NCBI GenBank assembly: GCA_023213315.1
Contig: JAKCPI010001798.1
Location: 33,508-97,507 of the forward strand
DNA: 64,000 nt
From: Euborellia annulipes
Lineage: Eukaryota; Arthropoda; Insecta; Dermaptera; Anisolabididae
Direction: 5' to 3'
Shown: piece after piece, positions 22,719 to 35,194 of the stretch
Position numbering within the stretch: the first letter of the stretch is position 1
Layout of the letters: every line of letters begins with the position of its first letter
The notes under the pieces: model-generated
Told to the model about the DNA's origin: nothing
What the model saw: the letters and a program-made list of their open reading frames with translations, nothing else
The model's database searches: none
Made by a program: the position numbers and the translations under genes

Positions 22719-23652
22719 AAAGTAAAAGCAATAATCATTCTTAAAATAAATAATAAAGTTCATTCCACTTGGGAAGTATATTTAAACTTAAATATTTATC
22801 TTTATAAAGATAAATTAAAAAAAATTCTAGGTGTTAAAGTTATCAACTTTTCTTACTCTAGATTCTTAATGAGTAATTGTAATTAAAGAAGATTAAAATA
22901 AAGTCGAAAAAAGGGAGCCAACTACGTATTAAGATTTACCGAATTAGCCTGTTTGGCCTAAGTGCCTTTATAGAACCAGGGGACATTTTCTTAAGGATTT
23001 AGTAGAAAAAAAAGCTCCGGATGAGCTGGCATTAATGGAAAGATGGTATCAGATGTTTGCATTGCAAGGTTCATTCCTGGCGTGACTTGGAACGTTCCTT
23101 AGTGTCGTGCAATAATCATAAGCCTTGTAAAAGCCAGGAAGTTGTTGTCAGATAAGAGGACCCCTGGAATACATCCTTTTGTCTCTGCAATTTAATATAT
23201 GGTCTGTTGGCGTTTTCAGAATCTATATACTCTCGCTTCTAAAGAATAAATAATGTTATCAATTAAAGCGGAATAAATATATGAACATGAACATGGAGAG
23301 GAAATTATTGTTTTATGAAATTAGGATGTAATGCAAGCCGTAAAACGAGAGAATGTTAATTAAATTTGATTAAAATAAAGGATTTAAAAGAAAAAATTCC
23401 ACCCCGATGCATATATTAATAATAATTTAAAGGAAATGTTTCCAAATTCATAGATATTTAATTTTGAGTTATGTGAAATGTTTTGTCAAGTATAAAATAG
23501 GCTTTAATAGGCACTAAAACTGGAAGAGCTCCCCACGTTAGGGTGACTATCCAATCATCCAATAGCAGCTCTGAAGATTATTTGTTAACGTCGAAATAGG
23601 CATAAGCTAAAAATAAATACCTTTTGAGACTTAACATAGAGTTATTTATTTA
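22719..23652. other. gene-free spacer
   Basis: A GC-richer unique block lies at 23010-23175. A degenerate CTGAAGATT...CGTCGAAATAGG module at 23571-23605 may be another fold-back remnant. Confidence 0.4.
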
Positions 23653-23667
23653 TCCATCAAATTCTCG

Positions 23668-23821
23668 AAGGTTTACTTTGAAGTTTGCAAGGTGGACGTG
23701 CAGATTTTTAAATAATTGTTAAAATAGGGGAGGGGGGGGGGGGGAGATTTTTAAATACCGTAATTTTAAACAATTATTTAAAAATCTGCACGTCCACCTT
23801 GCAAACTTCAAAGTAAACCTT
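23668..23821. repeat. perfect 53-bp inverted repeat with poly-G loop
   Basis: The arms at 23668-23720 and 23769-23821 are identical as reverse complements over 53 bp. They extend imperfectly outward (ATCCATCAAATTC / GAATTTGATGGA). The 48-bp spacer contains a poly-G run at about 23729-23744. Perfect arms with a homopolymer tip suggest either a very young fold-back or a sequencing/assembly palindrome artefact. Confidence 0.85.
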
Positions 23822-23904
23822 CATGAATTTGATGGAATTCTACTTGAGCTGTTTCTTGAAAATATTTATTTATCTATAATTAGATTAAATAAATTTAAGA
23901 ATTT

Positions 23905-24012
23905 TGGTATCCAAATGGCTTAAATAAAATCATCGGTCTGCCTGAGATCCGAACCTGCGACCCTTGATATATAAGGCCAGCACACTTACCCCTACACTAA
24001 GCCCGAGGGCTA
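23905..24012 (-). mobile_element. SINE-1, 5' head, diverged
   Basis: On the minus strand it starts GCCCTCGGGCTTAGTGTAGG, has a B-box GGTTCGGATCTC, and continues to TGGATACC before breaking off. The 3' core and tail are absent. Confidence 0.8.
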
Positions 24013-24956
24013 ACTAAGTTCATTCAATTGATTATTTAAAATAATAAAATTGAAAAATTTAAGCTAGTTCATCTTATTATTAAATATTGATTAATTTAAT
24101 CTTACATTTGTTAGCAGTATTCAAATTTTATTTAATAATTGATTATTAATATTATTAACCAATTCCAAACATTTGGTCTATTTTTTTGACGTTAAATTCC
24201 TCATCAATTTTCACAATAATTCGAATTAGTAACACAATAAATGGAATTTTGTTATATATTTATAAACTGAAACCGCCAGATATTCCAGTAATTTTTTCCG
24301 TTTTATTTTTAGGTCAATTTGAAATAGTAAAATGAATTTAAAAAAATCGTTATGCCCTATATTATAATATTTTCTACCACGTAATATACAATAAATTAAA
24401 AAATATTTTACAATTTTGCAAGCAAATTTCCAACTCTATTATAATTAAAATTCAGAATTTTTATTAACCAACGATATTTATCTGCTCATAATAATTGAAA
24501 TCAAATTTGCATACTTGTTAGATACAAATCAAATTTTTTTTTCACATTTAATGGTTAATAAATAAAATTGTTTATAAATATTTAGACTCAAGGGTGACCT
24601 TAATGCATTTATCACACCTACTCTACCCACCTTAATTCGCACAATTTCCTTAACCATTATTGTACCTCATACTAATCAACCCAATAGACACAAATTAACA
24701 TTGAGTGCGCATGAATAATATTGTCAATAGTATCACAATCATTAAGTATGTCTGATACATGAGCAGTATAATTAAAACTAAACAAAACTCATGTAAAAAC
24801 AACCCTTGAATCCATTTGAACAAGATAATATTCACTGTTAATTAAAATTCTTTTATATTTTGATTATATAATAAATTCTGATCCCTCTGATTGTTTATTC
24901 TGATTAACACAATAATTATTTGATATTTTTATTTTATTACATTCAGGTTAAAGATG
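24013..24956. other. gene-free AT-rich spacer
   Basis: No gene or repeat recognised. Confidence 0.4.
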
Positions 24957-24967
24957 AACTTTTAATT

Positions 24968-25228
24968 TTTTTTTTTTTTTTAAACATTCACACTTTTTCT
25001 CATTCACACTCACACTCACGCACACATTCACACAGTCTTTTCGGCAACTTAGGCCATTTAAGACTTTGACGATAACCGTTGTAGAGAATATATCTATTGT
25101 GGGGTCAGGCATTTCTATTTAAGCCATCTGGTATCCAAATGGCTTAAATAAAATCATCGGACTGCCTGGGTCGAACCCGCGACGTTTGGTATAGGAGGGA
25201 GGGCGCTACCTACTACAAACCCGGGGGC
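24968..25228 (-). mobile_element. SINE-1, full-length copy
   Basis: Head, core and poly(A) (poly-T on plus at 24968-24980) are all present on the minus strand. The 11-bp TSD AACTTTTAATT lies at 24957-24967 and 25229-25239. The head is slightly altered around the A-box (GTAGTAGGTAGC). Confidence 0.9.
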
Positions 25229-25239
25229 AACTTTTAATT

Positions 25240-27149
25240 AAATTATTATGATTATTATTAGCTTCTTCACGGACTTAGAGTGTTCCAAGGTGGAAAAAAA
25301 TTTGTTTCTAAACACCCGAACTGTCTTGTTCATAAGCTCAACTATAGTGGAGTGGATGCAGCGTTTCGTAACGCAGAAATTGAACTTGGTCTATGGTGCA
25401 AAATCAACTTTCACTTCAAAAATTTTTGCCTCGTCCTAAAGCGATTTCTTAATAATTAATTATGAATATAATACTCAAATCGGTTTTTTGTTACAACTGT
25501 GGTGTAACTTTGTTTTTCAATTATAATTTTATTTAGTCTTCTAGATTACTTCGTTTTAATTACAATATTTTATAGTTAGTATAAATTGTTAGTGGATCAA
25601 GTTATCATATTTCTCTAGCAAAAATATACCATATATTTTTGGCCTCAGAGATCATTTAAACCTTGTCCCTATTTATTTTAATTGATTAGTTGTCAATTCA
25701 TTTAAAATATTTTTTATTTTTTTATAAGAAAAGATGCGAACTTCTGAACTCTAGCACAACTAGAAAAAAAACTCATTTTAAAGAGACAGATTGTTTAACC
25801 ACCTTCCAAATCAAAAATTTATTTCTATTTAAATTGTTAAAAAAAGAAAAAAAATATTGCCGAGATGTCACACCAGATTTTTTCTGTCAACAATTTTTCA
25901 ACTTCTTATAATGTCTTTTCAAAAACGTACCAGGCAAAGTGCACAAATCAAATTAATATAGCACTAGAGCCAATCAATACATGTTATTCGAATTGATGAA
26001 TAATAATAATATAATAATAATTTCCATAGATAATTGTTCAGAACATTACACAAATGACTCCATTTAGTGAAAATCCTATTATGTTAAATAACATTATCAG
26101 AATTATTTTTATTTTTATAAGAATTTTTTTTTAACTCTTTTTCTCAAAACACGCAAATCGATTTAAATTTAAATCCATTTATCGTTTTAGTCGAATGATG
26201 TTCTGTCTGTCCGGTTTTATATAAATAGCTGAAAGCACTTTGGAGTAGCTCGCTTTACAGCAGACATACTGTTAAAATACATGAATTAATATTATATTAA
26301 GATTAACTATCTGAGTGGCCTCCAGAGACCAATTCATAAATAATATTTAACTTACCTGCTGGATTAATCTAGTTAAACGTCGTTTTATTTTAAACAAAAT
26401 AAATGCTGAAATTTAATATGGTATAAATGTAAAATTATAAATTTGTGACTATTTGGAGGTATATTTCATGAAAAATATAAATTAAAAATCCACTATTTTA
26501 AATTTTAAGCTGGTGTATTTCATTCAGGCGATCTCGTGAATGACGACCACAAGTTACCTGAGCTGACTTTTCAAATGATTGTTTTCGCTGAAGGGATTGT
26601 TGCCGGTACACCAGGGGCGAAATCAGAGGAAAGATTTGGGGGAAGGAAGATTTTGTTAACGGCATTTTTACATAATGAATGAAAAAATCGCACTTTGATA
26701 GAAATAAATAGATAGACATCTTAATTTTTGAAATAATGTTTTTTTTTTCACGATTTGGCATGGAATCAGCGGCAAAAGAGGCACATGCCAAGGACCCAGA
26801 CGACAAAGGGGCCCAAAAAAAGGTCGAAAAATTAATTAAATTATTTAAAACGGTTAGGCAAAATTTAAGAGCAAATGAAGAAAAAAATAGATTTTTTTAA
26901 TAGGTAAAATACGTGTCTAAAAAATCTTTAGTTCTCTCCAAAATTTGTTTTTCTAGTTGTTCTACTGATTAATAACTATTTCTATTATTTTAAAGAAATA
27001 AGTAGCTTTAATTCATTCGTAAAATTTGGAGTAAGAGAACCCAGTGATGAGCTCTTGCCCAGGGCCGCAAAAATCTAGCTACGCCCTGCATGAAAGGTCT
27101 CTTTATAGTCTTATACCTACATTTAAATGATTATCTAATGGCCTATATA
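25240..27149. other. gene-free spacer with a retroelement remnant and possible DNA-element ends
   Basis: At about 26508-26600, GACGACCACAAGTTACCTGAG matches the central block of the GAA-tailed retroelement in diverged form. CAGGGGCGAAATCAGAGG at 26613 and CTAGCTACGCCCTG near 27075 look like ends of a hAT-like element, but no 8-bp TSD was found. No gene is supported. Confidence 0.45.
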
Positions 27150-27220
27150 TTGGGGTCCAGACATATTTATTTTTTATCCAAATGATTTAAATAAATTCAT
27201 CGGACTGCCTGGGATCCACT
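27150..27220 (-). mobile_element. SINE-1 internal fragment
   Basis: GGGGTCCAGACATATTTATT and ATCATCGG-like CATCGGACTGCCTGGG match the middle of SINE-1 on the minus strand. Both ends are lost. Confidence 0.7.
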
Positions 27221-27884
27221 TCCCTTAGCTTTTATATAATTTATCTGCCTACTTTCTTTCTGAAAATATTGATTATCTTAACATACTTTTAACTATACCT
27301 GGTAGATACATTCGATGATGTTTACGAAAAAAAAAATGATTAAAAAGTAAGAAGTCAGGCGGTTTGTGGAAGACATGTGTTTCTGACTTGGCTTCTGCTC
27401 TTAATTGAAGCCACACTTTACTGCAAAACGTTCCATCTCCATCTGAGTTTCCTCCTCCTGCTAGATCCCCCACCCCTGCTATTCCAAACCGTTCCTCTGG
27501 GATATCAGCCTGGCCATTTCAAAACTTGTAAATTTTCGAAACTAACACACACGCGTACGGAAAATTCGGCCATCTGCCAACTTTGTTCCTAAACCTTAAT
27601 CCTTTTGGGAGTAATAATATTTTCTCAGGGATAAAAAATCTTTTTCGCCGCCACTAATTTCCCAATAAATACTTCACAAGTCTTTGTCCAGAAAGCCATA
27701 AAGGCTAAGCCACCATTCAATAAGCCATTTGTCATTAAATTGTTCTCAATAAGATCATAGATGTCGAAATCGGGGTTTAATTTATTAACTTGCGTGAACA
27801 AATTAATGTTTCCCCCATATGCTTTTATAAAAAATGAGTAAATTATCTAAAATCTTTTGAAATCCGAGTTGAGCGAAAATAATT
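27221..27884. other. gene-free spacer
   Basis: Overlapping short frames on both strands at 27273-27592 show no domain and no codon bias. Nothing else is recognised. Confidence 0.4.
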
Positions 27885-28010
27885 AATTTTCGAGATGAGT
27901 TTGTGCATTGATTGGCCAAATCGCGTTCCTGGTCTCGAACCATGACAATTTGCTTTCTCCTCGGTTCGAGTCCAGGGGGCGCGATTTGCCCTATCTCATC
28001 TCGAAAATTT
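27885..28010. repeat. nested hairpin, 126 bp
   Basis: AATTTTCGAGATGAG pairs with CTCATCTCGAAAATTT at the ends. Inside, AAATCGCGTTCCTGG pairs with CCAGGGGGCGCGATTT and CTCGAACC with GGTTCGAG. The result is a nearly continuous fold-back. GGTTCGAGTCC resembles a pol III B-box, but no A-box is placed correctly. Confidence 0.75.
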
Positions 28011-28904
28011 CTGTCTGTTTAAAAATTATCCTACTTATACATAATTTAATAACGATATTAACATATTAAATATTAACAAATGTTAATTTAAAATATAAAG
28101 TTGAAAATATCTTTTTAAATGACGTAAAATACTATAAACTCTCTGACGTGTATTGAAAGAGAAATTTTCAAAAACTTTTTCTACCCCTGGAGAATTTTCC
28201 CCCAACATTTTCATTCATTTTCTCTTATGAAAAGTAAATTTATTTTATTTAACCCGCATTTTAAATAATCTCTTTTTAAAATCAAATAAATTTCCTCAAA
28301 TCTCTTTTAATTGTAAATCTAGCCAATTTTAGATAAAATGATGAAAACAACAACAGATCGCATTTATTTACTCCAATTTCATTTTAAGAGAGTTAAGTAG
28401 CTATTTTTTTTTTATTTTATTTAGAGAAGTTGAAGGGGTAGAGATGAAGAGAAGGGTTTTGTAACTTGATATTTTAAGCTCCTTCTCGGATTAGGCTCTA
28501 TTTCGTCTTTTTATTTAAAAATCATCTAAGTGTTATTCATTTCATTTAAGCTGTTTATCATATGAAATCAAAAAAGTTTTTATAATAATTTTCTTCTTAA
28601 TAAATAAATTATAAAAAAAGTTAAGATTTTATTAAAGATTGAAGCTGATAGATTATACGAGCAATAAATGGCGTAAATTCAAAAATGTTTGCACCCAAGA
28701 GATAAATTTATTCATTTAACTGCAAAAGATTTAAATCATAGACAATAAACAAAGAATGCATAAATAATAAATTTTACACTCGATTTCATTTTCTAATCTT
28801 ACTTGGGTGAATAGAATGTCCTATATATTCTAAAAATAAGATGATTTAGAAGTATAGCATGTCGATTTATTTATTTATTTATTTATTTTTTTCAAACTCT
28901 GATA
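28011..28904. other. gene-free AT-rich spacer
   Basis: No gene or repeat recognised. A short ATTT microsatellite lies at 28868-28888. Confidence 0.4.
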
Positions 28905-29610
28905 GGCCAGTCAAATTCGCAAAACGCGATGTAACACTGCATTTTTGATATGTTATTTGGACATTAGTTGTTTATACCATTTTGAAAGTATATTAAATTT
29001 GAAACAATTCAAGCCAAGCCACAGCTCCGTACCTCTAATAGCTTGTGAGATATGTTGATTGAACAATTTTAAGATTTTTACAAATGTTACAATTTTCAGT
29101 TTTGCTTATGTTTAAAGCAAAATATCGACATAACCGCTCATGCTTAGAGAAAAATTGTGATAAATTGAGTTTTAGCACATTTAATTACCTTTCATTTAAG
29201 CGCAGTACGGGGTCAGTAACCCTTATAGTTCTCTTGTAATCGTAAAAAATAAAAATTGCAATAATAGTCCAGCCAAATTTTACATTAAATCGCAAAACGC
29301 GATATAACGCAGCTTTTTTGGTATGTTATTTGGACCTCTTAGGTGTGAAACCACATTTTGCAAGCAAAAAAAAGTTGTGCTACCTGCGTAATACGTGAAA
29401 AACTGCAAAATTTTCAGACTTTTCAGTTTTTGCAGTTCATTTAAAAAACTATGGGCTTTTGACATTAGTTGCTACTATCATTTGAAAGTATATTAAATTT
29501 GAAACAATTCAAGCCAACCCACAGCTCCGTATGTCTAATAGTTTTACTTTCTCTTATTTGAGATATGATTCGTGTTTGAAGGGAGCCCAGAGTGTTATTG
29601 AGATATGATG
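28905..29610. repeat. diverged two-copy duplication
   Basis: Copy 1 (about 28905-29095) and copy 2 (about 29280-29540) share ordered blocks: CGCAAAACGCGAT, GTATGTTATTTGGAC, GAAAGTATATTAAATTTG and CCACAGCTCCGTA. Copy 2 has an extra ~125-bp segment (29336-29462). It may be a tandem duplication or two copies of one unknown repeat. Confidence 0.8.
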
Positions 29611-29734
29611 ATTGTTGTCTTAAAAATAGCTTCCTTTTCAGTTGGATTAAAAAAAAAAATGATTTATTTATTTAAAAAATATTGGTTTAGTTGCCTAAGC
29701 TCAAGACTCCACTCTCGAGCACATCAGGCACTAT

Positions 29735-29845
29735 TAGTACTGTACTCTGGTCTAATGATAGGGCATGCCGAGTACAAATTAGTAGATCCCTGCTTTGACT
29801 CCCGGCAGTACCAGTATCGAAAAAGATACTGGTACTGCCGAGAGT
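29735..29845 (+). mobile_element. SINE-3 tRNA-like head followed by a perfect hairpin
   Basis: TGGTCTAATGATAGGGC and TTTGACTCCCGGCAG stand at tRNA A-box and B-box positions, with CCGAGTACAAATTAGTAGAT between. The same middle block occurs at 57926-58000 on the other strand. It is followed by a 16-bp perfect stem (29803-29818 with 29825-29840) around GAAAAA. Confidence 0.6.
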
Positions 29846-31803
29846 TTTCGGCTGTTTTAATTAATAAATATTAATTATATATTGATAATTGATTTTGTAA
29901 CACATGAGAGAGCTACAAAGGCATAAATAAATAGTCAATACGTGGAATCAAAATTTTTTAAAGCTGTTGTTTTTCATCACATCAAAAAAATTCGAACCTT
30001 CAGCTACTTTATTTTTTATTTCATTCATGATAGGCCTACCTAGTGTATTAATGAGGTTTTTTTTTGAGTGGTCTTTGAACCTTATTCACTTTGATCTCAA
30101 AAAGTCCAATTGAATATTACTTATTAAAAAAAAAAAGTTTTTACAATATTGTATTTGTTTTAAATGTCCATTAATGAAAAGTAGTTGATGGGGAGGGAGG
30201 GGGTAGGGTATAGAAAAAGGGCTGAAGTTGTCGACAGACAAGAGTGTCGAGTTGAGGCCTATAAATAAAGGCGACGCCTGCACACTTGTCTTATCTCCAT
30301 TTGCATTTTACAATCCCCTTTTGGATGCCGGGGTCATCTCGAACCCTAAAACCCATACCTAGCAAAAGAGAAGAGAAAGGGGTCGACGTCGTCGTGTGTT
30401 ATTCCAAACACGCATCGCACATTTTAAATCCCACCAAAACTAAACCAAGGCGACTGTCTGAATTTCACCCACCCCTATATATATATATATACATACATAC
30501 ACATACACACAGACACAACTCAAGCCCATACCACCCCCAACTCCCTTGCATATACAGATGTCTGAAGCAGATAAAGAAAATTGCTACCTTTGCGGGATTG
30601 GGAAAGGAAAAATCGTGCTTGCCTAATTCCAAATGCCCCACCTCTCGTCTCTCTCTCCCTCCCAACCCACAAAAAAAACCGCACTTTTCGAGCCCGCATT
30701 AAAGGAAGCATGTAAATCACGTTTATATGTGTGATTGCTATCTCGCTCTATCTTGTCTTCATTTGTTAGAATGTTTTCAAGCAAATTAGATAATTTATCT
30801 GGTAGAAGAAAATTGATTTTTTTTTTGCTGAGGTGTATTATTATGCAAACTAGAATAATAATGATTTTTTGATAAAAAAAAAAAAAATACTAATTTATAA
30901 CTATGTTAAAGTTAATTAAAATTTATTTTATAGTTATATTTAATGATATAGTTTGTTTTTTTTTTTTTAATTATAACGAACAAAATAATAATTAAATTGT
31001 AATTTACAGAATGATGTAATTATAGTCTGATTATCGAAAGTTATCACCTAATAATTTAATTGGCTGCTGTAAATTTTCCAGTAATCTGATTGGGTAATTT
31101 TGATGGCATATTAACCTAACAATTTTTAATAATTAAAGTACAAAATAAAATCATATTCAAAGTTCATTAAGCTCTAAATTTGCATTTTGTTATAATTGAT
31201 TAAACAAATACAATGTTTAAATAAGTATATACTAAAATCATTTTCAACTGGCGATATTAATTAAATTAAAAAATATTCAATTATTCATTCCCAATATTCA
31301 TTTTTTTATCTTATTTCATATTTTAAATTTTAAATTTTATTAAAAATTTTTTAATAATTTATTCTAATAATAATAAAACAACTAAATAAAAAGATACTAG
31401 ATAATGCATAATAAAAAATTTAAATATAGTCATTAAGCTCTGGTTATTATGTGGTATATTCAAATTTCCATAAAATTTTAAAAGGGTTATTATTATTAAT
31501 ATCCACCTTGAATTAAATGGATATTCGTATCAACAATATCCATTAGATTCTAACTCTTTAATCTCATTAGAGGAGAAGCTAGGTTTGTGAAATCTGACAG
31601 GAGATAGCATGAAAGGCAACCAAATTAAGCTAAATATCATTTAATATCTCAAAGATATATCTTATCATCCACCCTGTGATAATTTAGAAAAATTTTACGG
31701 TCTAATTGTAAAATCTCAAGGTAAAATTATTTTTTTAAGTTAAATTTTTCTATATTTTATGGAAAGCTGGTAAAAATTTATTTCAATTGAATTGACTACT
31801 TTA
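29846..31803. other. gene-free spacer with a GC-richer block
   Basis: The block 30250-30700 is unique and less AT-rich, with a TATA-box-like CCTATAAATAAAGG at 30259. A TA/CA microsatellite sits at 30477-30512. The long frames here (30286-30702 plus; 30465-30720 minus) overlap, lack an ATG or run through the microsatellite, so I do not call a gene. Confidence 0.4.
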
Positions 31804-32055
31804 TCGCTCAGGGGCCCACAACTTGTGGGTACGTGGTTGGCGACCACGAGCTACCCGAGCTGGGACAGACAGTCCTGCTCTTTGTATGTCTGTCCCTTCC
31901 TCTTTTCAACAGGCGACAGACCGTGCGACGGGCCGGCCTGTTCTATTTATTCGGGTCGCAAAACGCATGATACGGTTGGAGGGAAAAAGTGAGGTCCGCC
32001 GACCCCGCATCGGGGGAATAAGGCGAGGACAGAAGAAGAAGAAGAAGAAGAAGAA
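31804..32055 (+). mobile_element. GAA-tailed retroelement, second copy
   Basis: Matches 7693-7936 throughout: GGGGCCCACAACTTGTGGGT, GGCGACCACGAGCTACCCG, CCGTGCGACGGGCCGGCC and GACCCCGCATCGGGGGAATA. It ends in (GAA)8 or so at 32032-32055. A TSD is not obvious. The frames at 31792-32101 are by-products of this element. Confidence 0.85.
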
Positions 32056-32071
32056 ATGTTGTGTTTTACTT

Positions 32072-32176
32072 CGCCTTCAGCGAGCAATTGCAAAATTTTA
32101 AAGTTTTACATTTCCCTCACTGACTCCACTTCCTCTGTCTTTGGCCATTCTGCGAGAGGGAGTGGTAAACAGGCAC
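32072..32176 (-). repeat. repeat family C, copy 1
   Basis: The minus strand carries TACCACTCCCTCTCGC, AAAGACAGAGGAAGTGGAGT and GTGAGGGAAATGTAAAAC, the same order as at 38242-38390 on the plus strand. No ends or TSD can be set. It abuts the (GAA)n tail of the preceding retroelement. Confidence 0.75.
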
Positions 32177-33246
32177 ATAAAACAGAAGTGGCTTTATATA
32201 TAGTAATGATGAAAAAAATCTTTTGATAAAATAAAATCTGGTGAATCAATACATCTTACAAATACCCAAAATAAGAAAAAATTGTATGATGTGCGGTCAG
32301 TCACTCCAGATTTTTTTAAGTAGCTTAATGTTATTGCGATATATTCCACGAGCAGCTTTTATATAAAAAGTTATTTTCCTCTTTTTAGTAAACTACATTT
32401 TTTTTTAAATTTTAATATTTTCCCCTATTTGCATCTTTCTGGGTAAAGAGGAATTAAAAATTAAAGCTCGGCTATTTTAATAATCCATGAGAAGAGGGGT
32501 CATCCCTTTTATATATTCCAGGAGGCCCTTTTGAATAATATTTTTAAAAATAATAATTTGCACTCTCTTGATTGAGATTCATACTTCAAGCATTCATTAA
32601 CAAATCAAAGCAAATGCTTTCCCTAAGGGCTATATCCAACACATAAGAACGGAGGGTAGATGAAAGGGTTCAATGGACTTGAATTATATGCAACCCCCCA
32701 CCATCGAACTAAAATCTCATTGCACTTCAAACAGAAATCATCACATGTAATTAAATTTATAAAGTTTGCTAATATATGGGGGGATATATTAAATAACAAA
32801 TTTCAAACTATCAAATTTGATAGTTTACCTTCATATTTGATCTAGAATATTTATTATTTATTTATAAATAATTTTATAATTGCTTGTAATGGCTTCGAGT
32901 CAATAAAATGCTTTAAAAAAATAATCTTGGCACTTACAAACATATCTTTATAAAAAATTTAAATATGTTTTGAATTTTCTAGATTAAAAAAATTTAATTT
33001 TTAATCACGAAAAAATTCATTAAGATAATTTCTTTTAATTCTTAAAAAAAATCACATAAAAAAATATTATATTCGATACAAATTTAAATGCAGCTCCTAC
33101 CTGTCCTCAGTACTGATTTAGCTGTAATAAATAAGTATACTGTATTTATTAATCTTTACAATCTTATTTAAGGCGGGTTCAACTTGAAACTCAATCAAAA
33201 CCTTATTTAAAAAAAAAACGAAAATTTGTTCAAATTATATTGGCTT
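32177..33246. other. gene-free AT-rich spacer
   Basis: At 32280-32315 GTGTGCGGTCAGTCAC-like sequence (ATGATGTGCGGTCAGTCACT) may be a trace of the R1 hairpin arm. No gene is seen. Confidence 0.35.
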
Positions 33247-33257
33247 CCAATTAAGTT

Positions 33258-33423
33258 TATATATATAAGGTCTTTTTCGGCATCGAAGGCCATTTTGACC
33301 CCGTCTTATAAATTGTGTTCTAGCAAATTTAATTTAAATAAATTTTGTCTGGGACAGGATGCAAACCCGCGACCCTTGGTACAAAAGGCCAACACGCTAA
33401 CCCCTACACCAAAGCCCGAGGGC
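33258..33423 (-). mobile_element. chimeric SINE: SINE-1 head, SINE-2 tail
   Basis: On the minus strand the head is SINE-1 (GCCCTCGGGCTTTGGTGTAG; GTCGCGGGTTTGCATCC). The body and 3' end are SINE-2 (TTTATTTAAATT, GGGGTCAAAATGGCC, GATGCCGAAAAAGACC) with a TATATA tail. The 11-bp TSD CCAATTAAGTT flanks it at 33247-33257 and 33424-33434, so the chimera retroposed as a unit. Confidence 0.85.
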
Positions 33424-33434
33424 CCAATTAAGTT

Positions 33435-35194
33435 GATTAAATAAAACCTCGTCAGTAGTCAAAAAGAACTTAAAAAAAAGCAAACGTGTGGGTCGTGGAA
33501 CCCCCGGCAGGAACGAAGTTCCTCATGCCTTTCCCTCAACTCAGAATATAATTTAGTATGAATATTATTTAAAAGAGAGGTGGGCGTGGCTTCGGCTAAT
33601 CTCGCCTTCCTTCGCCGTCGCTCGGGAACGCGTTTTTGTTACATTTTCTCCCATTTCACTCTGCGTACATGTAAGCCGCATTAAAGAACTTCGTTCCAAA
33701 AATCTATCATATATTAGTTTAGCTTAAGTTAAATATCCCAGAACCCATATACATATTAGAGAGAATGACTGAGAACTAATTATAATCAGATATTAAATTT
33801 CAACCTTAGAGTCACACTCAGTAAAAATCAACTGTTGATAAAATATAGAATTTTTTAATCTACATTTCCCTTATTAGCCTATATATGTAGAAGAAAGAAA
33901 AATTATTTTAAATAACTTCGACTGTACAAGTTGAGATCCGTGTTTTTATATATCTACTTTTTTTTTCTTTTTGGGAAATGATAATACCTTCCGGTTTTTT
34001 TTTTTTTTATTTTAGATGACTAAATGACTTGTAGAATCGCTTCCTTTAAAATCTATTCCAGACACCAAAAACGAGCATTAAACCGAGATTAGAGTCTATA
34101 TTTTACATTTCGAATGTGCCCGTAGCCAGCTCCTATTTTTGGTCTCTTCTCTCTCTCTCTCTCTCATTTCCATCATATCTCCTCTTCTCTTTCCTCCAGA
34201 CTTTTAGCGGATCATCATCATTTCTCATTTTTCTACGTAATTCCTTCGTATAAATTATCATAAATCATTTTTTATCTTACTTGCAATATTCTAACTGAGC
34301 AATTTTCACTTTCATATAAAAGTATGCAAATGTATAATAATATTTCAATAAATTACTAATTTAAAACGGAAATATTTATTTTTTACTTTCAAAACATGGC
34401 GTTTGAAATAGTGTTTATTACTTTTTTAAATTCCTTAAAAGGTAAAAAATATTCTAAGACTAGCACGACATTTATGCTTATAAAAAACAAATTATCTATC
34501 AATTATTAAAATTGTTTTTGTCAGAAACCAACGCTCAAGAAAAAAAAAATCCCGTCGTAAAGTTGGCGTTTTTGCTTGTAATTGTTTTAAATTTTATCGT
34601 TCAAACGAAACTTACCCTCATGAAACGATCCAAGGGAGTTTCTCACCCCTTATTTATTCTCGATCAAAAAAATATTTACACTCTTATAAAACAGTGGAAA
34701 TTAACTTGTACAAAATAATAATACTATTATGATCTATATCCTTAGTTATTACATTTTTACCTTTCTTTTTTTATTAATATTTGTTAAAAAAAATCGGAAT
34801 TTTTTCTGATTAAAAAGTTTAATGTTTCAATTCACAGGGGGAAATAAAATTTTGATTCCAATGGATTTATTTAATAAATCCTTTTCTCTTTTATGTTAAA
34901 AAATAATTTATATTTATTAACTTCGTATATAGGTCTATATAATATATTCCATTAAAAACAAAAGTGTGAGTTCCCAAGGGTAAAAAAGTAAAAAAAAATC
35001 GAGAGATTTTGAATATTATTTTTAGTATTTGTTGGAATTAAAATAAAATTAATATTTAAACTAATTTATATGGGGGGGGGGGGGGGGGTTTTTATCAATT
35101 AAAATGCAAACTAATGTTGATATATGAAATGATACCGAGCTTTACTTTTGCTCTACCAATTGTTATGGATACATTGTTCTTGGTCGATTTTATT
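33435..35194. other. gene-free AT-rich spacer
   Basis: CT microsatellite at 34146-34165; otherwise nothing recognised. Confidence 0.4.

Noticed and set aside
26613..27092. hAT element with CAGGGGCGAAATCAG and CTAGCTACGCCCTG ends
   Set aside because: The ends look right but the flanking 8 bp do not match, so it was left as a possibility in the spacer entry.
30286..30702. 138-codon plus-strand frame, longest on that strand apart from repeats
   Set aside because: No ATG at its start, low-complexity Tyr-Ile and His-Thr runs from a TA/CA microsatellite, and opposite-strand frames of equal length.
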